64,000 bases of DNA from Clostridia bacterium (GTDB lineage: Bacteria; Bacillota; Clostridia; TANB77; CAG-508): NCBI GenBank assembly GCA_017470645.1, contig JAFUYJ010000006.1, positions 1-64,000 of the forward strand, given 5' to 3'. Shown in pieces: positions 15,278-25,007 of the stretch (its first letter is position 1; each line of letters starts with the position of its first letter). Under the pieces are notes generated by a model. It was given only the letters and a program-made list of their open reading frames with translations, was not told the origin of the DNA and ran no database searches. Position numbers and translations under genes: made by a program.

Positions 15278-15621
15278 TTAAAATCCTCCTTTCTTGGCAA
15301 TTCAATTATTTTTTCTTTATTCTTTTTTTCTTCTTGAATTTGGCTAAATGGAGTAAATAATTTTTCCTCTAACAATTGATAAATTGCTTCTGCTCCACCC
15401 CAAGTAAATAGTCCACTCCATAAGCAATATAACCAACTTAAGTCGCTAAAACTTCTGGTGAATAATGTACCAAAAACCAACGAAACCCCTAAACTTATCC
15501 ATACAAATATTTTACTATTTGTTAAATTTACCCCCTCTTTAATTTTTTGTACTATGAAATCGGTAATTATACCTCCTCCAATAGCACATATTGCTGTTAA
15601 TTTTAATAATTCAATATCCAT
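15274..15621 (-). CDS. Holin
   Basis: 115 residues with hydrophobic segments LLKLTAICAIGGGIITDFIV, IFVWISLGVSLVFGTLF and LSWLYCLWSGLFTWGGAEAIY, and a charged cytoplasmic tail (EEKKNKEKIIELPRKEDFK). It probably forms the membrane pores that release the endolysin encoded directly downstream (4-bp overlap). Assignment rests on topology and position; no holin family was verified. Confidence 0.8.
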   Translation of the reverse strand: MDIELLKLTAICAIGGGIITDFIVQKIKEGVNLTNSKIFVWISLGVSLVFGTLFTRSFSDLSWLYCLWSGLFTWGGAEAIYQLLEEKLFTPFSQIQEEKKNKEKIIELPRKEDFK

Positions 15622-15630
15622 AAATACCTC

Positions 15631-17619
15631 CTATATTTCATAAATGTATGTTATATCAACATAGTTCCAATAATCGTCGTATGGTAATGTTTCCGCATTT
15701 GCCATATAAACCTCAAAGCCAAATGTTCCTTGTGTATTACCAGTGTTAGCATATGCTATTGTAACAACTCCCTCAAAGTCATTGTGGCTCTGGGTTGATA
15801 CGTTCCAAAGATGTGGATAAATATTCAACCAACTATTTGCTCCACTACTCTGTATTGCTATTGTAACTATGACGAATTTAACACTTGCGTCAATAGTTAC
15901 CTGCCCGTCATTTAACGATGTTTTTCCAGCAGTATCAACTCCAATTAGTCTGTTCAAAGAATACCTTGATGTCGTTTCAGCGGGAATATAAGCACCTATC
16001 GTTCTGCCATATCTTACGTGTCCAAAGCCTAATACTTGTGAAGTTATAGGTGACCCGTTTAAGTATAAGTTACCATTTACTTGAAGTCCGTCGCCAAGAG
16101 TTGTGTCAACAATACCATTTATAGCATATTGGTAACCTGTTGAAGTCTTATTGTAACAATCTAATATCAATCCATCATCAATTGTACTTATTTCACTTTC
16201 CGAATTGTTGAACGTTTGAGTTGTAATTCCATCAGAAAGATATACTTCAACATCAAAACTTATTCCAAGTTCAAAATCTTCGCTATTTCCGTCTGAATAA
16301 ATTCTAACATTAGAAACTCTTAGATTTCCAACGTCTTGTCCTTGTATTTCTGTTTGAATCCTTGATGTTATATCAAACCAATTTCCCCAGTTTCCATTTT
16401 CTCTTTTTACTCTGTATTTAAATAACGTGATGGTATTATTTCCATTACCAAAATTTCCCTTCCATAGTTTTGCATTAAAGCTTATAAGAACTTCTTCACT
16501 TACACCGCCTTCACGATTAGCTACAAAATTACTTATTACGGGAACATTATAATCATTTATTAAATCTATGGTTTTTGTTACTGAACTTGATTTAAAATTA
16601 CGAGTATCAATTGCTTTCACATCAAAAGAATTTGTATTTAAATTTCTTAATTGGTATAAAGCACCGGTTGAGTTGTTTAACATATTAAATGTATCATTTA
16701 GTGTATATCTGTTTATACTTGCACTATATTTTGCATTAGATGAACCAATAAATCGAACTAGCACATTTGAATAATCTTTTATGAATTTATTACCATTTGT
16801 TAATGATAAAACAGCACTACTGGTTTCTGTAACAGTTATATAACCTGATATACTTGGAATAGTTTCGCTAGTTTGACCCATAGTCCACCATATCGATACA
16901 TTATCAGAACCCAGAAGCACTTGATTGCCTTGATTATCGAATTTATAAGTTGTAAGTGTCACAGTTCCTGATATGCTTGTACTATTACTTTTTACATAAC
17001 TAAGCATACTTTGTATTTCTTGTGTTGTAAATTCTATATAAGTATTTGGTTGGATGTTTTCTCTCGTAATTGTATTTCCTGAGTAAGTAATTGCGATATT
17101 ATCAGTGAAATTTGGAGAATATTTATTATATGATACATATACTCTATTGTTACTATTAGGTATTGAACTCACAACTTGTGTTACACCTGATATTTTACTG
17201 GCTCTTGGAATACTCGGGAGTTTAGCTGTTGCAATTGTAGATAGATTTACTTCCCATGGGTTTGAGTTCCAAGCACCACTCACATTAATGCTCGCATCTC
17301 CGTTTGTATCATGGTTTATTGTTGCATTTTTTTCAAATAATAGTGTTTCACCTAAATAGTATGTGCCGGAAGCATCAGCAGTTTCTTCAATTATTCCAGT
17401 AGCATTTATCATTTTTGTAGTATTAGAAGTATAAAAGTAAGTTCCACCGCCTGTAACATAGAGTATTATTCTATATGCTACAATACTTGTATTATTTTCT
17501 ATACTTTGTTCGTTATATTTTGCATAAATTCTTAAATAAGCATATTTTGTGCTACTTTCGCCTGCAATTACACCTCCTATACTTTCAGATAATAATTGAT
17601 ATTCCGTAGTTAATGTCAT
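15631..17619 (-). CDS. DUF859-type tail/baseplate protein
   Basis: 662 residues, rich in Thr, Ser, Asn and beta strands. The N-terminus (YQLLSESIGGVIAGESSTKYAYLRIYAKYN...ATINHDTNGDASINVSGAW) matches the DUF859 siphovirus family, usually encoded between tail-tip genes and the lysis cassette. Repeated beta-sandwich-like segments follow and the C-terminal ~150 residues (GFGHVRYGRTIGAYIPAETTSRY...) could be a receptor-contacting head. Probably a distal tail or baseplate adhesin. It is 9 bp from the tail-tip gene and 9 bp before the holin. Confidence 0.8.
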   Translation of the reverse strand: MTLTTEYQLLSESIGGVIAGESSTKYAYLRIYAKYNEQSIENNTSIVAYRIILYVTGGGTYFYTSNTTKMINATGIIEETADASGTYYLGETLLFEKNATINHDTNGDASINVSGAWNSNPWEVNLSTIATAKLPSIPRASKISGVTQVVSSIPNSNNRVYVSYNKYSPNFTDNIAITYSGNTITRENIQPNTYIEFTTQEIQSMLSYVKSNSTSISGTVTLTTYKFDNQGNQVLLGSDNVSIWWTMGQTSETIPSISGYITVTETSSAVLSLTNGNKFIKDYSNVLVRFIGSSNAKYSASINRYTLNDTFNMLNNSTGALYQLRNLNTNSFDVKAIDTRNFKSSSVTKTIDLINDYNVPVISNFVANREGGVSEEVLISFNAKLWKGNFGNGNNTITLFKYRVKRENGNWGNWFDITSRIQTEIQGQDVGNLRVSNVRIYSDGNSEDFELGISFDVEVYLSDGITTQTFNNSESEISTIDDGLILDCYNKTSTGYQYAINGIVDTTLGDGLQVNGNLYLNGSPITSQVLGFGHVRYGRTIGAYIPAETTSRYSLNRLIGVDTAGKTSLNDGQVTIDASVKFVIVTIAIQSSGANSWLNIYPHLWNVSTQSHNDFEGVVTIAYANTGNTQGTFGFEVYMANAETLPYDDYWNYVDITYIYEI

Positions 17620-17627
17620 AATACCTC

Positions 17628-20153
17628 CTATTTAATATACCTAACATAAAAGTTGTTAGATAGTTTTTTTGTAACAAGTCCGTTTTGATTAGTTTCTTCA
17701 AATACGCCAACTTTTGAATAAGTATTGTATTCATTTAATTGAAACGCTAAAGTTTCTTTGTAATATCCAGATACCTCATCCTCGTCAATGTGCATTGTGT
17801 ATTCACCACTTTTTATTTCAAATCCCTCGTCGTCCATCTTATAATTTTTACCATAAATTTCATTTTGATTATTACTCCAATCCGTTGCAGTTGTTCCGTA
17901 TTCTAATTTTACATCGCCGATAAAAACGTTTCCAGTTCCGTTAATAACTTTAAGTGTTCCATATATAGATTTTGTTATATATTCTTCATAATTTGCTTGA
18001 GTATAATAAATTAAATCATTTTCTATATTAGGAATATAATATACTTCGTTGATAATATCATAAAATACTTTAGGTTCTTCAACATTTTTCCATTCACTGG
18101 ACACAAACTCTTTTAATATTGCGTATTCTCCTCCAGTGTATAACCAATATCTGCTATTTTCTGGTCCTGTTTCTATTACGTAAGTTTCATCTCTTACGTA
18201 ATCAGTTATATACGTCGTCGAAATACTTAAAATATAATTATCTACTGTACCATCAGGAATAATTAGAGTTTCGTTTGTTACTTCAATTCCAGAACCAGAA
18301 CTTACTACACCCTTTACAATTGATGAACTTTTAATAATCGGAATTGTGAAAGTAAAATCATTTAGATTTGTATATTCTCCAACCTCAAATTCTTTTGTAT
18401 AAAAAAGTACATTTTTATCAATTTGAGTTATGTCAGGGTTCTGATAAAGATTTTCAAATAATTTTAAAACAAATTTACCATTATCAAGAGTGTTTTGAAT
18501 TTTACAACTAAAAGTAAGATAGTTTTTTGTGTTATCAATTATAGTTGGTCTGATGCTTGTATTTACTACATTTAAAAGCCTTTTAGATAACAAATTATTT
18601 TTGGTTGTTTCATTTTCTATAATTGTTGCCACATTCATTCTATTTTGTTGTGGTATTTCTCCTCTTGTTAAGCTCGTTGCTATCCACGAACCATTTTGAT
18701 TCTCATACACAATGTTATTACTTGTATTATAAAAGAAATCATATTCGCTTGTACTCGGAGTCATTGTTCCTTCATAAATTCTGAAATATTCAAGCCATCC
18801 CCACTGACTTAAGTCATAAAGTTCCGTTCCCATTAAAATATTATTACCACTTTTTGACAACGCTATTTCAATTCCACGTGCTGTTATATCTATTTGGTTT
18901 CTAAGATTTTCGATTCCTTCTGTATTTTTGATAACATCAGAACTTAACCCATTAACTGTTTGACTAATTTGTGAATAGTTCCCCTCAACGTCACTAACTC
19001 TTGCTGTTATTTCCCCAATTTGCTTATTAACAATAATATACGCTTGATTAATTCTATTATCGGTTTTATCAGATTTAGTATAATCCGTCACACTCTCTTC
19101 TGGCATTTCTGTATATATATTTTCTTCAAGCCCTTGTGTTACATTAACTTCATCGTTAAACATTATGCATGAATAAGTGTTTTCGCCTATTTTAACATTG
19201 TATCTATCACATAAATTGTAATAAGTAATTCCTGTGCTAGAAAAATCATTTACATAATATTCTAATCCGTACAGTTTGTTCAAAATATCAGGAATAAATT
19301 CGTCACGATTATTAAAATTCATAAATTGATTGTCTTTTATTTCAATTGCAATTTTTTCATCATCTGACAAATCTTCTGGAATAGATTGGTTGATTTTATC
19401 ACTTTCGGCACTTCGAGAAAGTACTATTGTATTAATCGGACCGTATTTTTCACCAAAATTTACATTAATATTTTTTAAAAATTCTTCATCAATAGTATCA
19501 TTTGTATCATTAATATATCTTAATTCTAATTTATCAGTTTTATCATTAATGCAAATAGTACTTGCAGTCACTTGTGCCAGTTGGTCAAATACATCTCTAA
19601 AAGTAAACCCTAAATCCTCACCACTATCACTTAAAAAAAGGTCACTTTCTATTACTTTGTCAAAATTTGGAAATTCATCATTTTTGTTACCAAAATCCAA
19701 TCCTAAAAACGAACACATAAAAGTAATATATTCTCTAATTGTGATTGGATATGTTAAATTCATGTTTTTGTAATTTATCATAGAATATAACATTTTATCG
19801 TAACAAGTTATTTTATAACTATTAGTGTCTTCTTGCTTTTCTACATTGTAAACAATATAATTACCAAAATCAATATAATCGTAAACATTATTACCTGTTT
19901 CTATATCTTCACCAATTTTAACTCCAAATTGATAGTTTATAATAGCATTTAAAGGTATTTGAACATTACTATCTATATCAAGTTGTTTCATAACTGATTT
20001 AAGTATAGCACCCTCATAATGTGGTGATACAGAGTTAAGTTCTTCAGAACCTAACTCATAATCTGCCCCATCAATTGTATATGTGATTTTACTGTCTAAT
20101 TCTCTTCCGAATAAACATACATTATCTTTGAATGCTTGTGTATGTGCTTTCAT
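17628..20153 (-). CDS. Tail-tip/tail-associated protein (Tal-like)
   Basis: 841 residues. The N-terminal ~390 residues (DSKITYTIDGADYELGSEELNSVSPHYEGAILKSVMKQLDID...CYDKMLYSM) have the pattern of Tal/gp27-like hub proteins. A short helical linker rich in QI/NG (QIGEITARVSDVEGNYSQISQTVNGLSSDV) follows, as in trimeric tail needles, then beta-rich C-terminal domains. It should close the tail tube and start DNA entry. No peptidase motif is visible. Follows the DUF6711-like gene by 4 bp. Confidence 0.8.
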   Translation of the reverse strand: MKAHTQAFKDNVCLFGRELDSKITYTIDGADYELGSEELNSVSPHYEGAILKSVMKQLDIDSNVQIPLNAIINYQFGVKIGEDIETGNNVYDYIDFGNYIVYNVEKQEDTNSYKITCYDKMLYSMINYKNMNLTYPITIREYITFMCSFLGLDFGNKNDEFPNFDKVIESDLFLSDSGEDLGFTFRDVFDQLAQVTASTICINDKTDKLELRYINDTNDTIDEEFLKNINVNFGEKYGPINTIVLSRSAESDKINQSIPEDLSDDEKIAIEIKDNQFMNFNNRDEFIPDILNKLYGLEYYVNDFSSTGITYYNLCDRYNVKIGENTYSCIMFNDEVNVTQGLEENIYTEMPEESVTDYTKSDKTDNRINQAYIIVNKQIGEITARVSDVEGNYSQISQTVNGLSSDVIKNTEGIENLRNQIDITARGIEIALSKSGNNILMGTELYDLSQWGWLEYFRIYEGTMTPSTSEYDFFYNTSNNIVYENQNGSWIATSLTRGEIPQQNRMNVATIIENETTKNNLLSKRLLNVVNTSIRPTIIDNTKNYLTFSCKIQNTLDNGKFVLKLFENLYQNPDITQIDKNVLFYTKEFEVGEYTNLNDFTFTIPIIKSSSIVKGVVSSGSGIEVTNETLIIPDGTVDNYILSISTTYITDYVRDETYVIETGPENSRYWLYTGGEYAILKEFVSSEWKNVEEPKVFYDIINEVYYIPNIENDLIYYTQANYEEYITKSIYGTLKVINGTGNVFIGDVKLEYGTTATDWSNNQNEIYGKNYKMDDEGFEIKSGEYTMHIDEDEVSGYYKETLAFQLNEYNTYSKVGVFEETNQNGLVTKKLSNNFYVRYIK

Positions 20154-20157
20154 TTAA

Positions 20158-20541
20158 TCACACTCTTTTCTTTGTAGAAATAAACGAGCAACTGAATCCT
20201 TCGTTTTTTCTATTATTGCTTATAACATATTTATTTTTTATTTCATAGTCACCTGTGTAAGTAGTCATTGTTGTTTGTGCTTTGTTTACTGGATCATAAT
20301 AGCTTACAGTTTGTCTTGGACTATCTAGGATAGGTGTTATTATTTCTAATTCTGCTTTTGTCAATTTTCTAAATTGTAATGTTATTTTAGGGAATATTCC
20401 AATAAGTGTTCCACTCATTACACCTGCAAGATTTCTTCCTGCATCATTAGCCCATAATTTAGGATAGTTGTATTTTGCTTCTACAATGTAATCTCCCATA
20501 TTTACACCATTTATTATTATACTATTTTTATCTACAAACAT
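20158..20541 (-). CDS. DUF6711-like distal tail component, 127 aa
   Basis: MFVDKNSIIINGVNMGDYIVEAKYNYPKLWANDAGRNLAGVMSGTLIG...KLTKAELEIITPILDSPRQTVSYYDPVNKAQTTMTTYTGDY. The pattern (target beta strand, N-A-G-R-N-L-A-G, then PRQTVSYYDP) resembles small phage proteins of the DUF6711 type that sit between tape measure and tail tip. It may serve as a minimal distal tail ring. Start set at ATG 20541, since GAGGTG precedes it, instead of a GTG 15 bp upstream. Confidence 0.65.
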   Translation of the reverse strand: MFVDKNSIIINGVNMGDYIVEAKYNYPKLWANDAGRNLAGVMSGTLIGIFPKITLQFRKLTKAELEIITPILDSPRQTVSYYDPVNKAQTTMTTYTGDYEIKNKYVISNNRKNEGFSCSFISTKKRV

Positions 20542-20552
20542 TATACCACACC

Positions 20553-22355
20553 TCACCTATTATAAGCAAAATCGCTATCATTTTGCACTTTTTGTAATTC
20601 TCTTGAAATAACTCTACCATTCATTGTGTTTGTTATATTAGCATTTATTGTAATGTACTCACCTATTGTTTTTCCGAGCAAACTCATCATTTGGCTGTCG
20701 GTTAATGGAATGACACCTTCCATAGATTTTTCTCCGCCAATAGCACTACCTAAAGGAACACCACGACCAGGTTGATTAATTACTCCACCTGCTGCAAGTT
20801 TTGGCAAGTTATGATAAATGATTCCACCTTTGGCGAAACCCCGACCTCCACCACCACCTCCACCGTTTCCTGCAGAAGTTGAAAAGTTACCTTTTATAGT
20901 AAAGCCTGCTATTTCTAACAACAAATCAATTATTTGTTCCAGTCCCGTTTTAGCTCGGCTAGTATCTGCAATTACAACTGCTGTATATTTTTGTCCACTT
21001 AAAGTTTCATACTTTCTTCTTAATTCATCGGTATTTATTCCTGCTTCTTCCAAATTTTTTATTGTATTCCATATAGTTTCATTAAACTTTGCTTGTTCCT
21101 CTTTTGTGGTTTTCCCTGCCTTAGTAAGTTCATTCCAAGCATCTATGTCTTGTATAGTTTCATCTCTTAAATTTTCTTGTTGTTTTCTTAAATCTGAATT
21201 TGAACCGTTTAATTCTCCTATCCAATTTTTTTGTTTTTCAAGACTATCATTCATAATACTATTTTGTTCAACATGACGTTTTAGATATTCAATGTTTCTT
21301 TTAGTTTCTTCATCATCTGCTTCATTTGCTTTTGTCCTATTAATTATACTTTGAGTTAATGTTTCGTGTCCTTTTTTGTTTTCTTCGCTTATTTTAGTGT
21401 TTCTTTCAACCGCATTAGTAAATTCGTTCATTTCATTAATTGCTTCTACAACTCCTTTAACTGCCAAAACAATTAAAATTGGTGCAGATATTGCAAGTAA
21501 TGTTTCTAGCAATCCAATTAGTCCCATACCTCCAGAAGCACCAAATAGCATTGCGATATTTGATAAAATCTTTGAAACAGTACTTGTAGTAAATAACGTT
21601 AATAAAACTCCTCCTAAAACTTCAAATAATTTTTTATTTTTTCCAATCCATTTGACCCAATTTGGAATCGGAATATCTTGCCATGCCGACAAATCATAAC
21701 TAGGTGTTGTTATTCCTCCACCACTTGAGGAATTGTCATTCAACACATTCATTTCATCAAAACCAGCAAGTTGTTTGTTCAATTCTTTAGCACTTCCAAC
21801 CGCTTTATCTAGTCCTTTATTTGCGTTTTCAAATATATTTATTCCAAACCACTCATGAATAATATATCCTAAATAAGCAAGTAATTTATAAGCAAGTTCT
21901 ACTAACCTTTCAATGACAGGTTGTAAAGTGCTCGCAAGTGCGTACCTTATATAGTCAACATCAACAGCAAGTTGTTCATTTCCGCTAGACAATGTACTTA
22001 TTGCCTGCCTTACAAACATATAAGCACTTCTTATTCCAAATACCGCTAATCCCCATTTGGCAACTTTCTTTGTAACTCTTTGTACAGATTTTCCAATATT
22101 GTCTAATGAAACATTTATTGAAGAAAAATCTGTTTTATTTAATGCGTCTTGTTGTTTCCTTAATTGTATAATTCTATTTTTAGTTTTTTCAATTTGTGCA
22201 GCATATTTTTTTAATTCTTCTTCAGGAAAATCTGCATCTTTTAATGCGGCTTCATATTCTTGCGATAAGGTATCAAGTTCATCTTCCAATTTTTCAATTT
22301 GTGCCTCAAAACTTTTAGTATCAAGTTCAGTTCCTATAATAACTTTTCCGTCCAT
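20553..22355 (-). CDS. Tail tape measure protein
   Basis: 600 residues. N-terminal coiled coil (AQIEKLEDELDTLSQEYEAALKD...KKYAAQIEKTKNRIIQLRKQQ), central hydrophobic helices (TLFTTSTVSKILSNIAMLFG, GLIGLLETLLAISAPILIVLAVKGV), more coiled coil, and a Gly-rich C-terminus (GGGGGGG...FAKGGIIYHNLPKLAAGGVI) typical of tape measures. It sets tail length. By the usual 0.15 nm per residue, a tail near 90 nm would be expected. Encoded after the tail chaperones and before the tail tip. Confidence 0.9.
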   Translation of the reverse strand: MDGKVIIGTELDTKSFEAQIEKLEDELDTLSQEYEAALKDADFPEEELKKYAAQIEKTKNRIIQLRKQQDALNKTDFSSINVSLDNIGKSVQRVTKKVAKWGLAVFGIRSAYMFVRQAISTLSSGNEQLAVDVDYIRYALASTLQPVIERLVELAYKLLAYLGYIIHEWFGINIFENANKGLDKAVGSAKELNKQLAGFDEMNVLNDNSSSGGGITTPSYDLSAWQDIPIPNWVKWIGKNKKLFEVLGGVLLTLFTTSTVSKILSNIAMLFGASGGMGLIGLLETLLAISAPILIVLAVKGVVEAINEMNEFTNAVERNTKISEENKKGHETLTQSIINRTKANEADDEETKRNIEYLKRHVEQNSIMNDSLEKQKNWIGELNGSNSDLRKQQENLRDETIQDIDAWNELTKAGKTTKEEQAKFNETIWNTIKNLEEAGINTDELRRKYETLSGQKYTAVVIADTSRAKTGLEQIIDLLLEIAGFTIKGNFSTSAGNGGGGGGGRGFAKGGIIYHNLPKLAAGGVINQPGRGVPLGSAIGGEKSMEGVIPLTDSQMMSLLGKTIGEYITINANITNTMNGRVISRELQKVQNDSDFAYNR

Positions 22356-22370
22356 AAAATCATCTCCTTT

Positions 22371-22955
22371 CTATAAGCCAAGTATTTCATTTAATCTTGC
22401 CATACTTTCTTCTTGTTCTTTTGTTAAATTATTTTCTTTTTTATACTTTTTTAAAGCAACACTTTCTTTTGCCTTTGCCATTTTTTGACGTTCTTTTGCG
22501 TCTTTAATTTGTGAAATATCATAGTTACGCAAGTTTCTAACTCTATTTAATACACAACAATTTCCAAATTCGCTATTAGATAAACCATTCATTAATTTAT
22601 TGAACCTATGCCAATCTATTTCTTCTTTATCAATATCAAGTCCATTATAATCACTATACATAGAAGTCCATATATAATCATAATCTTCTACATAGTCCAT
22701 ATCTGGTTGTTCATATGTATCAACTATTTCTTTGCCACAGGAAAGCCATTTTTTAGACCATTTAAGCAATTTTTCATAGTGATTAGGGTTATCCAACCCA
22801 CTTGCACCAAAAATCGTGCAAATAATACCTAATGCCCTCTCAAAATCACCTATTGTTTCATTAGTTGCTATCTCATTACATTTTATAGCGATTCTAAAGT
22901 CAGTATTTGCTTCATAGATAGTATCTTCAATTTGTATCTTCTTAGTACAAGCCAT
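22371..22955 (-). CDS. Tail assembly chaperone, phage Gp15 family
   Basis: 194 residues. The segment DYDYIWTSMYSDYNGLDIDKEEIDWHRFNKLMNGLSNSEFGNCC...RVRNLRNYDIS carries the WxxFxxLxxGL pattern of the Gp15 family, encoded just before the tape measure in many Gram-positive phages. These proteins bind tape measure during tail assembly. It overlaps the preceding 165-aa gene by one base. I see no slippery site, so the two are separate genes here and not a frameshift product. Confidence 0.8.
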   Translation of the reverse strand: MACTKKIQIEDTIYEANTDFRIAIKCNEIATNETIGDFERALGIICTIFGASGLDNPNHYEKLLKWSKKWLSCGKEIVDTYEQPDMDYVEDYDYIWTSMYSDYNGLDIDKEEIDWHRFNKLMNGLSNSEFGNCCVLNRVRNLRNYDISQIKDAKERQKMAKAKESVALKKYKKENNLTKEQEESMARLNEILGL

Positions 22956-23452
22956 TATTCTATCACTTCAATTTCTTCATTTTTCTTAACAGCCTGTGCA
23001 TATTTTTCTTTTACCTTATCGGTAATATTCTTCATATTTACATCTAAACGTGGTGCAATTTGCTTTTCAATTATTTCATCGATTTCTTGTAAAGTAGTCC
23101 ATGTGAATTTTCTACCATTTAATAACTTCTCAACACCTCTTGCACCTAGAAACATATTGTATACTTCTATTTCTTTTATAAAAAACTCATTTAACGCTCT
23201 GATTTTATCTTCTTCATTTTTACTTAGCAACTTTTTGCCTTTAACATCTTGTCTTTTGTCAATTATTAACATTTGATTTCTCAAATATTCTTTATTCTTT
23301 TTATCTTTTTCAATAAGTTCTTGGTATCTTAAAGGTAATTCAATGTCCCCTAAGTCAAACTCAAGAACTTCTCCTGTATCTTTTCCTTCGTTTGTTTGAA
23401 TTTTAAGTGTCAAAACATCACTTTTATTTAACTTTATAATATTTTCCGTCAT
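22955..23452 (-). CDS. Putative tail assembly chaperone, 165 aa
   Basis: Between the major tail protein and the Gp15-family protein, the usual place of the first tail chaperone (gpG-like). Beta-rich N-terminus (NKSDVLTLKIQTNEGKDTGEVLEFDLGDIELPLRYQELI) then mostly helical and charged (NEFFIKEIEVYNMFLGARGVEKLL...). Function is inferred from position and size. A strong terminator lies between it and the major tail protein, which would lower its expression. Confidence 0.7.
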   Translation of the reverse strand: MTENIIKLNKSDVLTLKIQTNEGKDTGEVLEFDLGDIELPLRYQELIEKDKKNKEYLRNQMLIIDKRQDVKGKKLLSKNEEDKIRALNEFFIKEIEVYNMFLGARGVEKLLNGRKFTWTTLQEIDEIIEKQIAPRLDVNMKNITDKVKEKYAQAVKKNEEIEVIE

Positions 23453-23483
23453 ATTATAATCTCCTCTCTTTCTCTAACTTAAT

Positions 23484-23512
23484 AAAAAGTGAGAGTTTTA
23501 CCTCCCACTTTT
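23484..23512 (-). terminator. Terminator after the major tail protein gene
   Basis: 11-bp stem AAAAGTGGGAG/CTCTCACTTTT (one G-U) with a 6-nt loop, then TTTTATT on the minus strand. No promoter follows, so partial readthrough probably sets the high tail-tube to low chaperone ratio. Confidence 0.85.
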
Positions 23513-23521
23513 AAGGTTTTA

Positions 23522-24019
23522 TTATAAACTTGTTGTTGGTGTAAATGTTGGAGTAGAACCTGTAAATGTAACAGTGCCTTCTGTTGCATCTCCATCATAA
23601 TAAATATCATATTCTATTTCAGCATTTTCTCCCATATAATTTGTAACTGTTATAATAACATCATTCATTTTAGCCGGATATGTAGTTCCAGTTCCGTTCC
23701 ATCTATCTATATCAAGAACTTGTGTTTTATAGTTAAGTTGATCTCTACCTGCATTGATAAATTCAAATACTGGATCGCCTTTGTAACATCTTTGAGTTAC
23801 ACTACCTTGCTTTTGATTAGATGAATGGTCATTTCTAGCATTGTCTTCTATTATCCATTTTTCAGTGTCTACTTGTGGATTAAAAGCAATACCATATTCA
23901 GTAATACCAACACCTAGTACATCCCATTTTGGAGATTGTGCTGATGGTGTAGTATTTAAGTAAGTTAAGAATTGACTTCTTTTAATTTTTTCAATTCCAC
24001 TTGGTACATAATCTGCCAT
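23522..24019 (-). CDS. Major tail (tube) protein
   Basis: 165 residues: MADYVPSGIEKIKRSQFLTYLNTTPSAQSPKWDVLGVGITEYGIAFNPQ...QGSVTQRCYKGDPVFEFINAGRDQLNYKTQVLDI. The pattern and size match siphovirus tube proteins that stack into hexameric rings. It ends in a Thr-rich tail (GTVTFTGSTPTFTPTTSL). Encoded right after the head-tail joining genes and followed by a strong terminator, as expected for a highly expressed structural protein. Confidence 0.88.
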   Translation of the reverse strand: MADYVPSGIEKIKRSQFLTYLNTTPSAQSPKWDVLGVGITEYGIAFNPQVDTEKWIIEDNARNDHSSNQKQGSVTQRCYKGDPVFEFINAGRDQLNYKTQVLDIDRWNGTGTTYPAKMNDVIITVTNYMGENAEIEYDIYYDGDATEGTVTFTGSTPTFTPTTSL

Positions 24020-24216
24020 TATAATTCCTCCTTAATTTTTTTATTATTTTCTAGTTCTCTTTTAATAAGAACTAAATCTCTATATTCAAGAGGTTCAATA
24101 AAACCTTGTTCGTTTAATTTTACAATTTGTTCATAAGTTAAGCCAGTAATTTCATCACCAGCAATATAATTATCAATGTTAGTTGTAAAATCAATTTTAG
24201 CAATTATTTTTTTCAT
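24019..24216 (-). CDS. Small beta-rich protein, 65 aa
   Basis: MKKIIAKIDFTTNIDNYIAGDEITGLTYEQIVKLNEQGFIEPLEYRDL... The plan (basic beta strand, a D-x(5-8)-GD/GE turn, an Ala/Glu helix and a final strand after EQGFI/EHKAI) matches the domain fused to the C-terminus of the glycosyltransferase at 28197, so the two are probably paralogous. Its stop overlaps the major tail protein start. Role unknown; likely a small head-tail or capsid-associated protein. Confidence 0.65.
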   Translation of the reverse strand: MKKIIAKIDFTTNIDNYIAGDEITGLTYEQIVKLNEQGFIEPLEYRDLVLIKRELENNKKIKEEL

Positions 24217-24221
24217 AAGTT

Positions 24222-24656
24222 TTACTCCTCTCTATATGTTATTTGTATTTGAATATCAAATGTTCCTGTTTTTCCATCATCGTTACTAATCATAGTTCCA
24301 GGATTTAAACATTCAATACTTTCAATATTTTCTATTTCAGGCAAAACGCCTTCGTCATTATTAGATTTGATTTTTCTTTCAAATTCTTCAAAGAACCCTA
24401 TATTTTTTAAATTATTAATAGTATCTTGTGAATAAGACTTACGACTTCTAAATGAATAGACATCTCTACGTTTTACAACACCTATAATCCAACTTTCAAC
24501 TTCTGTGTCAGTAGGTATTTTATCTAAAGAATAATCCCCAACTTTATTGCTTAACATATTAGCATTAATTTGATAATTACTATTTGTAGTAAGAGTATTT
24601 ATAATTTCAAATAGATATAATCTTAACTTTGATATTCTTAAATCATTAACTTCCAT
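24222..24656 (-). CDS. Putative tail terminator/minor capsid protein, 144 aa
   Basis: In the fourth head-tail joining position of the SPP1-like gene order, directly before the tail tube. The alpha-beta N-terminus (RISKLRLYLFEIINTLTTNSNYQINANML) and C-terminal strand (TGTFDIQIQITYREE) are like tail-terminator proteins, which cap the tail and connect it to the head. Assignment by position and shape. Overlaps the 116-aa gene by one base. Confidence 0.65.
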   Translation of the reverse strand: MEVNDLRISKLRLYLFEIINTLTTNSNYQINANMLSNKVGDYSLDKIPTDTEVESWIIGVVKRRDVYSFRSRKSYSQDTINNLKNIGFFEEFERKIKSNNDEGVLPEIENIESIECLNPGTMISNDDGKTGTFDIQIQITYREE

Positions 24657-25006
24657 TACTTGCCTCCACGATTAACATAATTCTGTATTTCTTTAACAAC
24701 ATCTTGCATTTCAGCACTTACCATTCGTTTATCCCAATAAGGACCAGTTCCTGGTGTGGTGTAATTTTTAACAACGTGTGTTCCATCATCTCGCATACCA
24801 TAATATTGATACCTAGCATAAGGTGATTCATAAGTTATACTATCGTTTTCTATATCAACAATAGTTCTTAAATTACCTTCATCTTTAGGAACATATTTAT
24901 CCATATGCTTATAGCAAGTGTTAGTAAAGAATTTTTGCACTCGTCCATTAGGTTCAATTCCTAAATGTGCTTTAATTACACTTGTAGGTTGCATTTTAAC
25001 AGGCAT
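24656..25006 (-). CDS. Minor capsid/head-tail joining protein, 116 aa
   Basis: Contains the pattern HMDKYVPKDEGNLR...ESPYARYQYYGMRDDGTHVVKNYTTPGTGPYWDKRMV, characteristic of phage minor capsid proteins (Minor_capsid_2 type) in which PxxxG-L precedes YARYQYYG. It probably works in head completion or tail attachment. One base from the neighbouring 117-aa gene, in the standard connector cluster. Confidence 0.78.
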   Translation of the reverse strand: MPVKMQPTSVIKAHLGIEPNGRVQKFFTNTCYKHMDKYVPKDEGNLRTIVDIENDSITYESPYARYQYYGMRDDGTHVVKNYTTPGTGPYWDKRMVSAEMQDVVKEIQNYVNRGGK

Positions 25007-25007
25007 A

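Larger units (their letters stand above)
1..23846. repeat. Long direct repeat, first copy (offset 40,154 bp)
   Basis: This stretch recurs from 40155 to the window end. The match begins exactly at base 1 and runs off the other end of the window. All encoded proteins and the checked non-coding runs, including a 9-base C run, agree. The unit length of 40,154 bp fits a siphovirus genome, so I read it as one circular or permuted genome that wraps round. Genes here should not be counted twice. Confidence 0.97.

Noticed and set aside
22371..23452. Lambda G/GT-like programmed frameshift between the two tail chaperone genes
   Set aside because: The genes meet by a one-base overlap with normal stop and start, and I see no slippery heptamer there.
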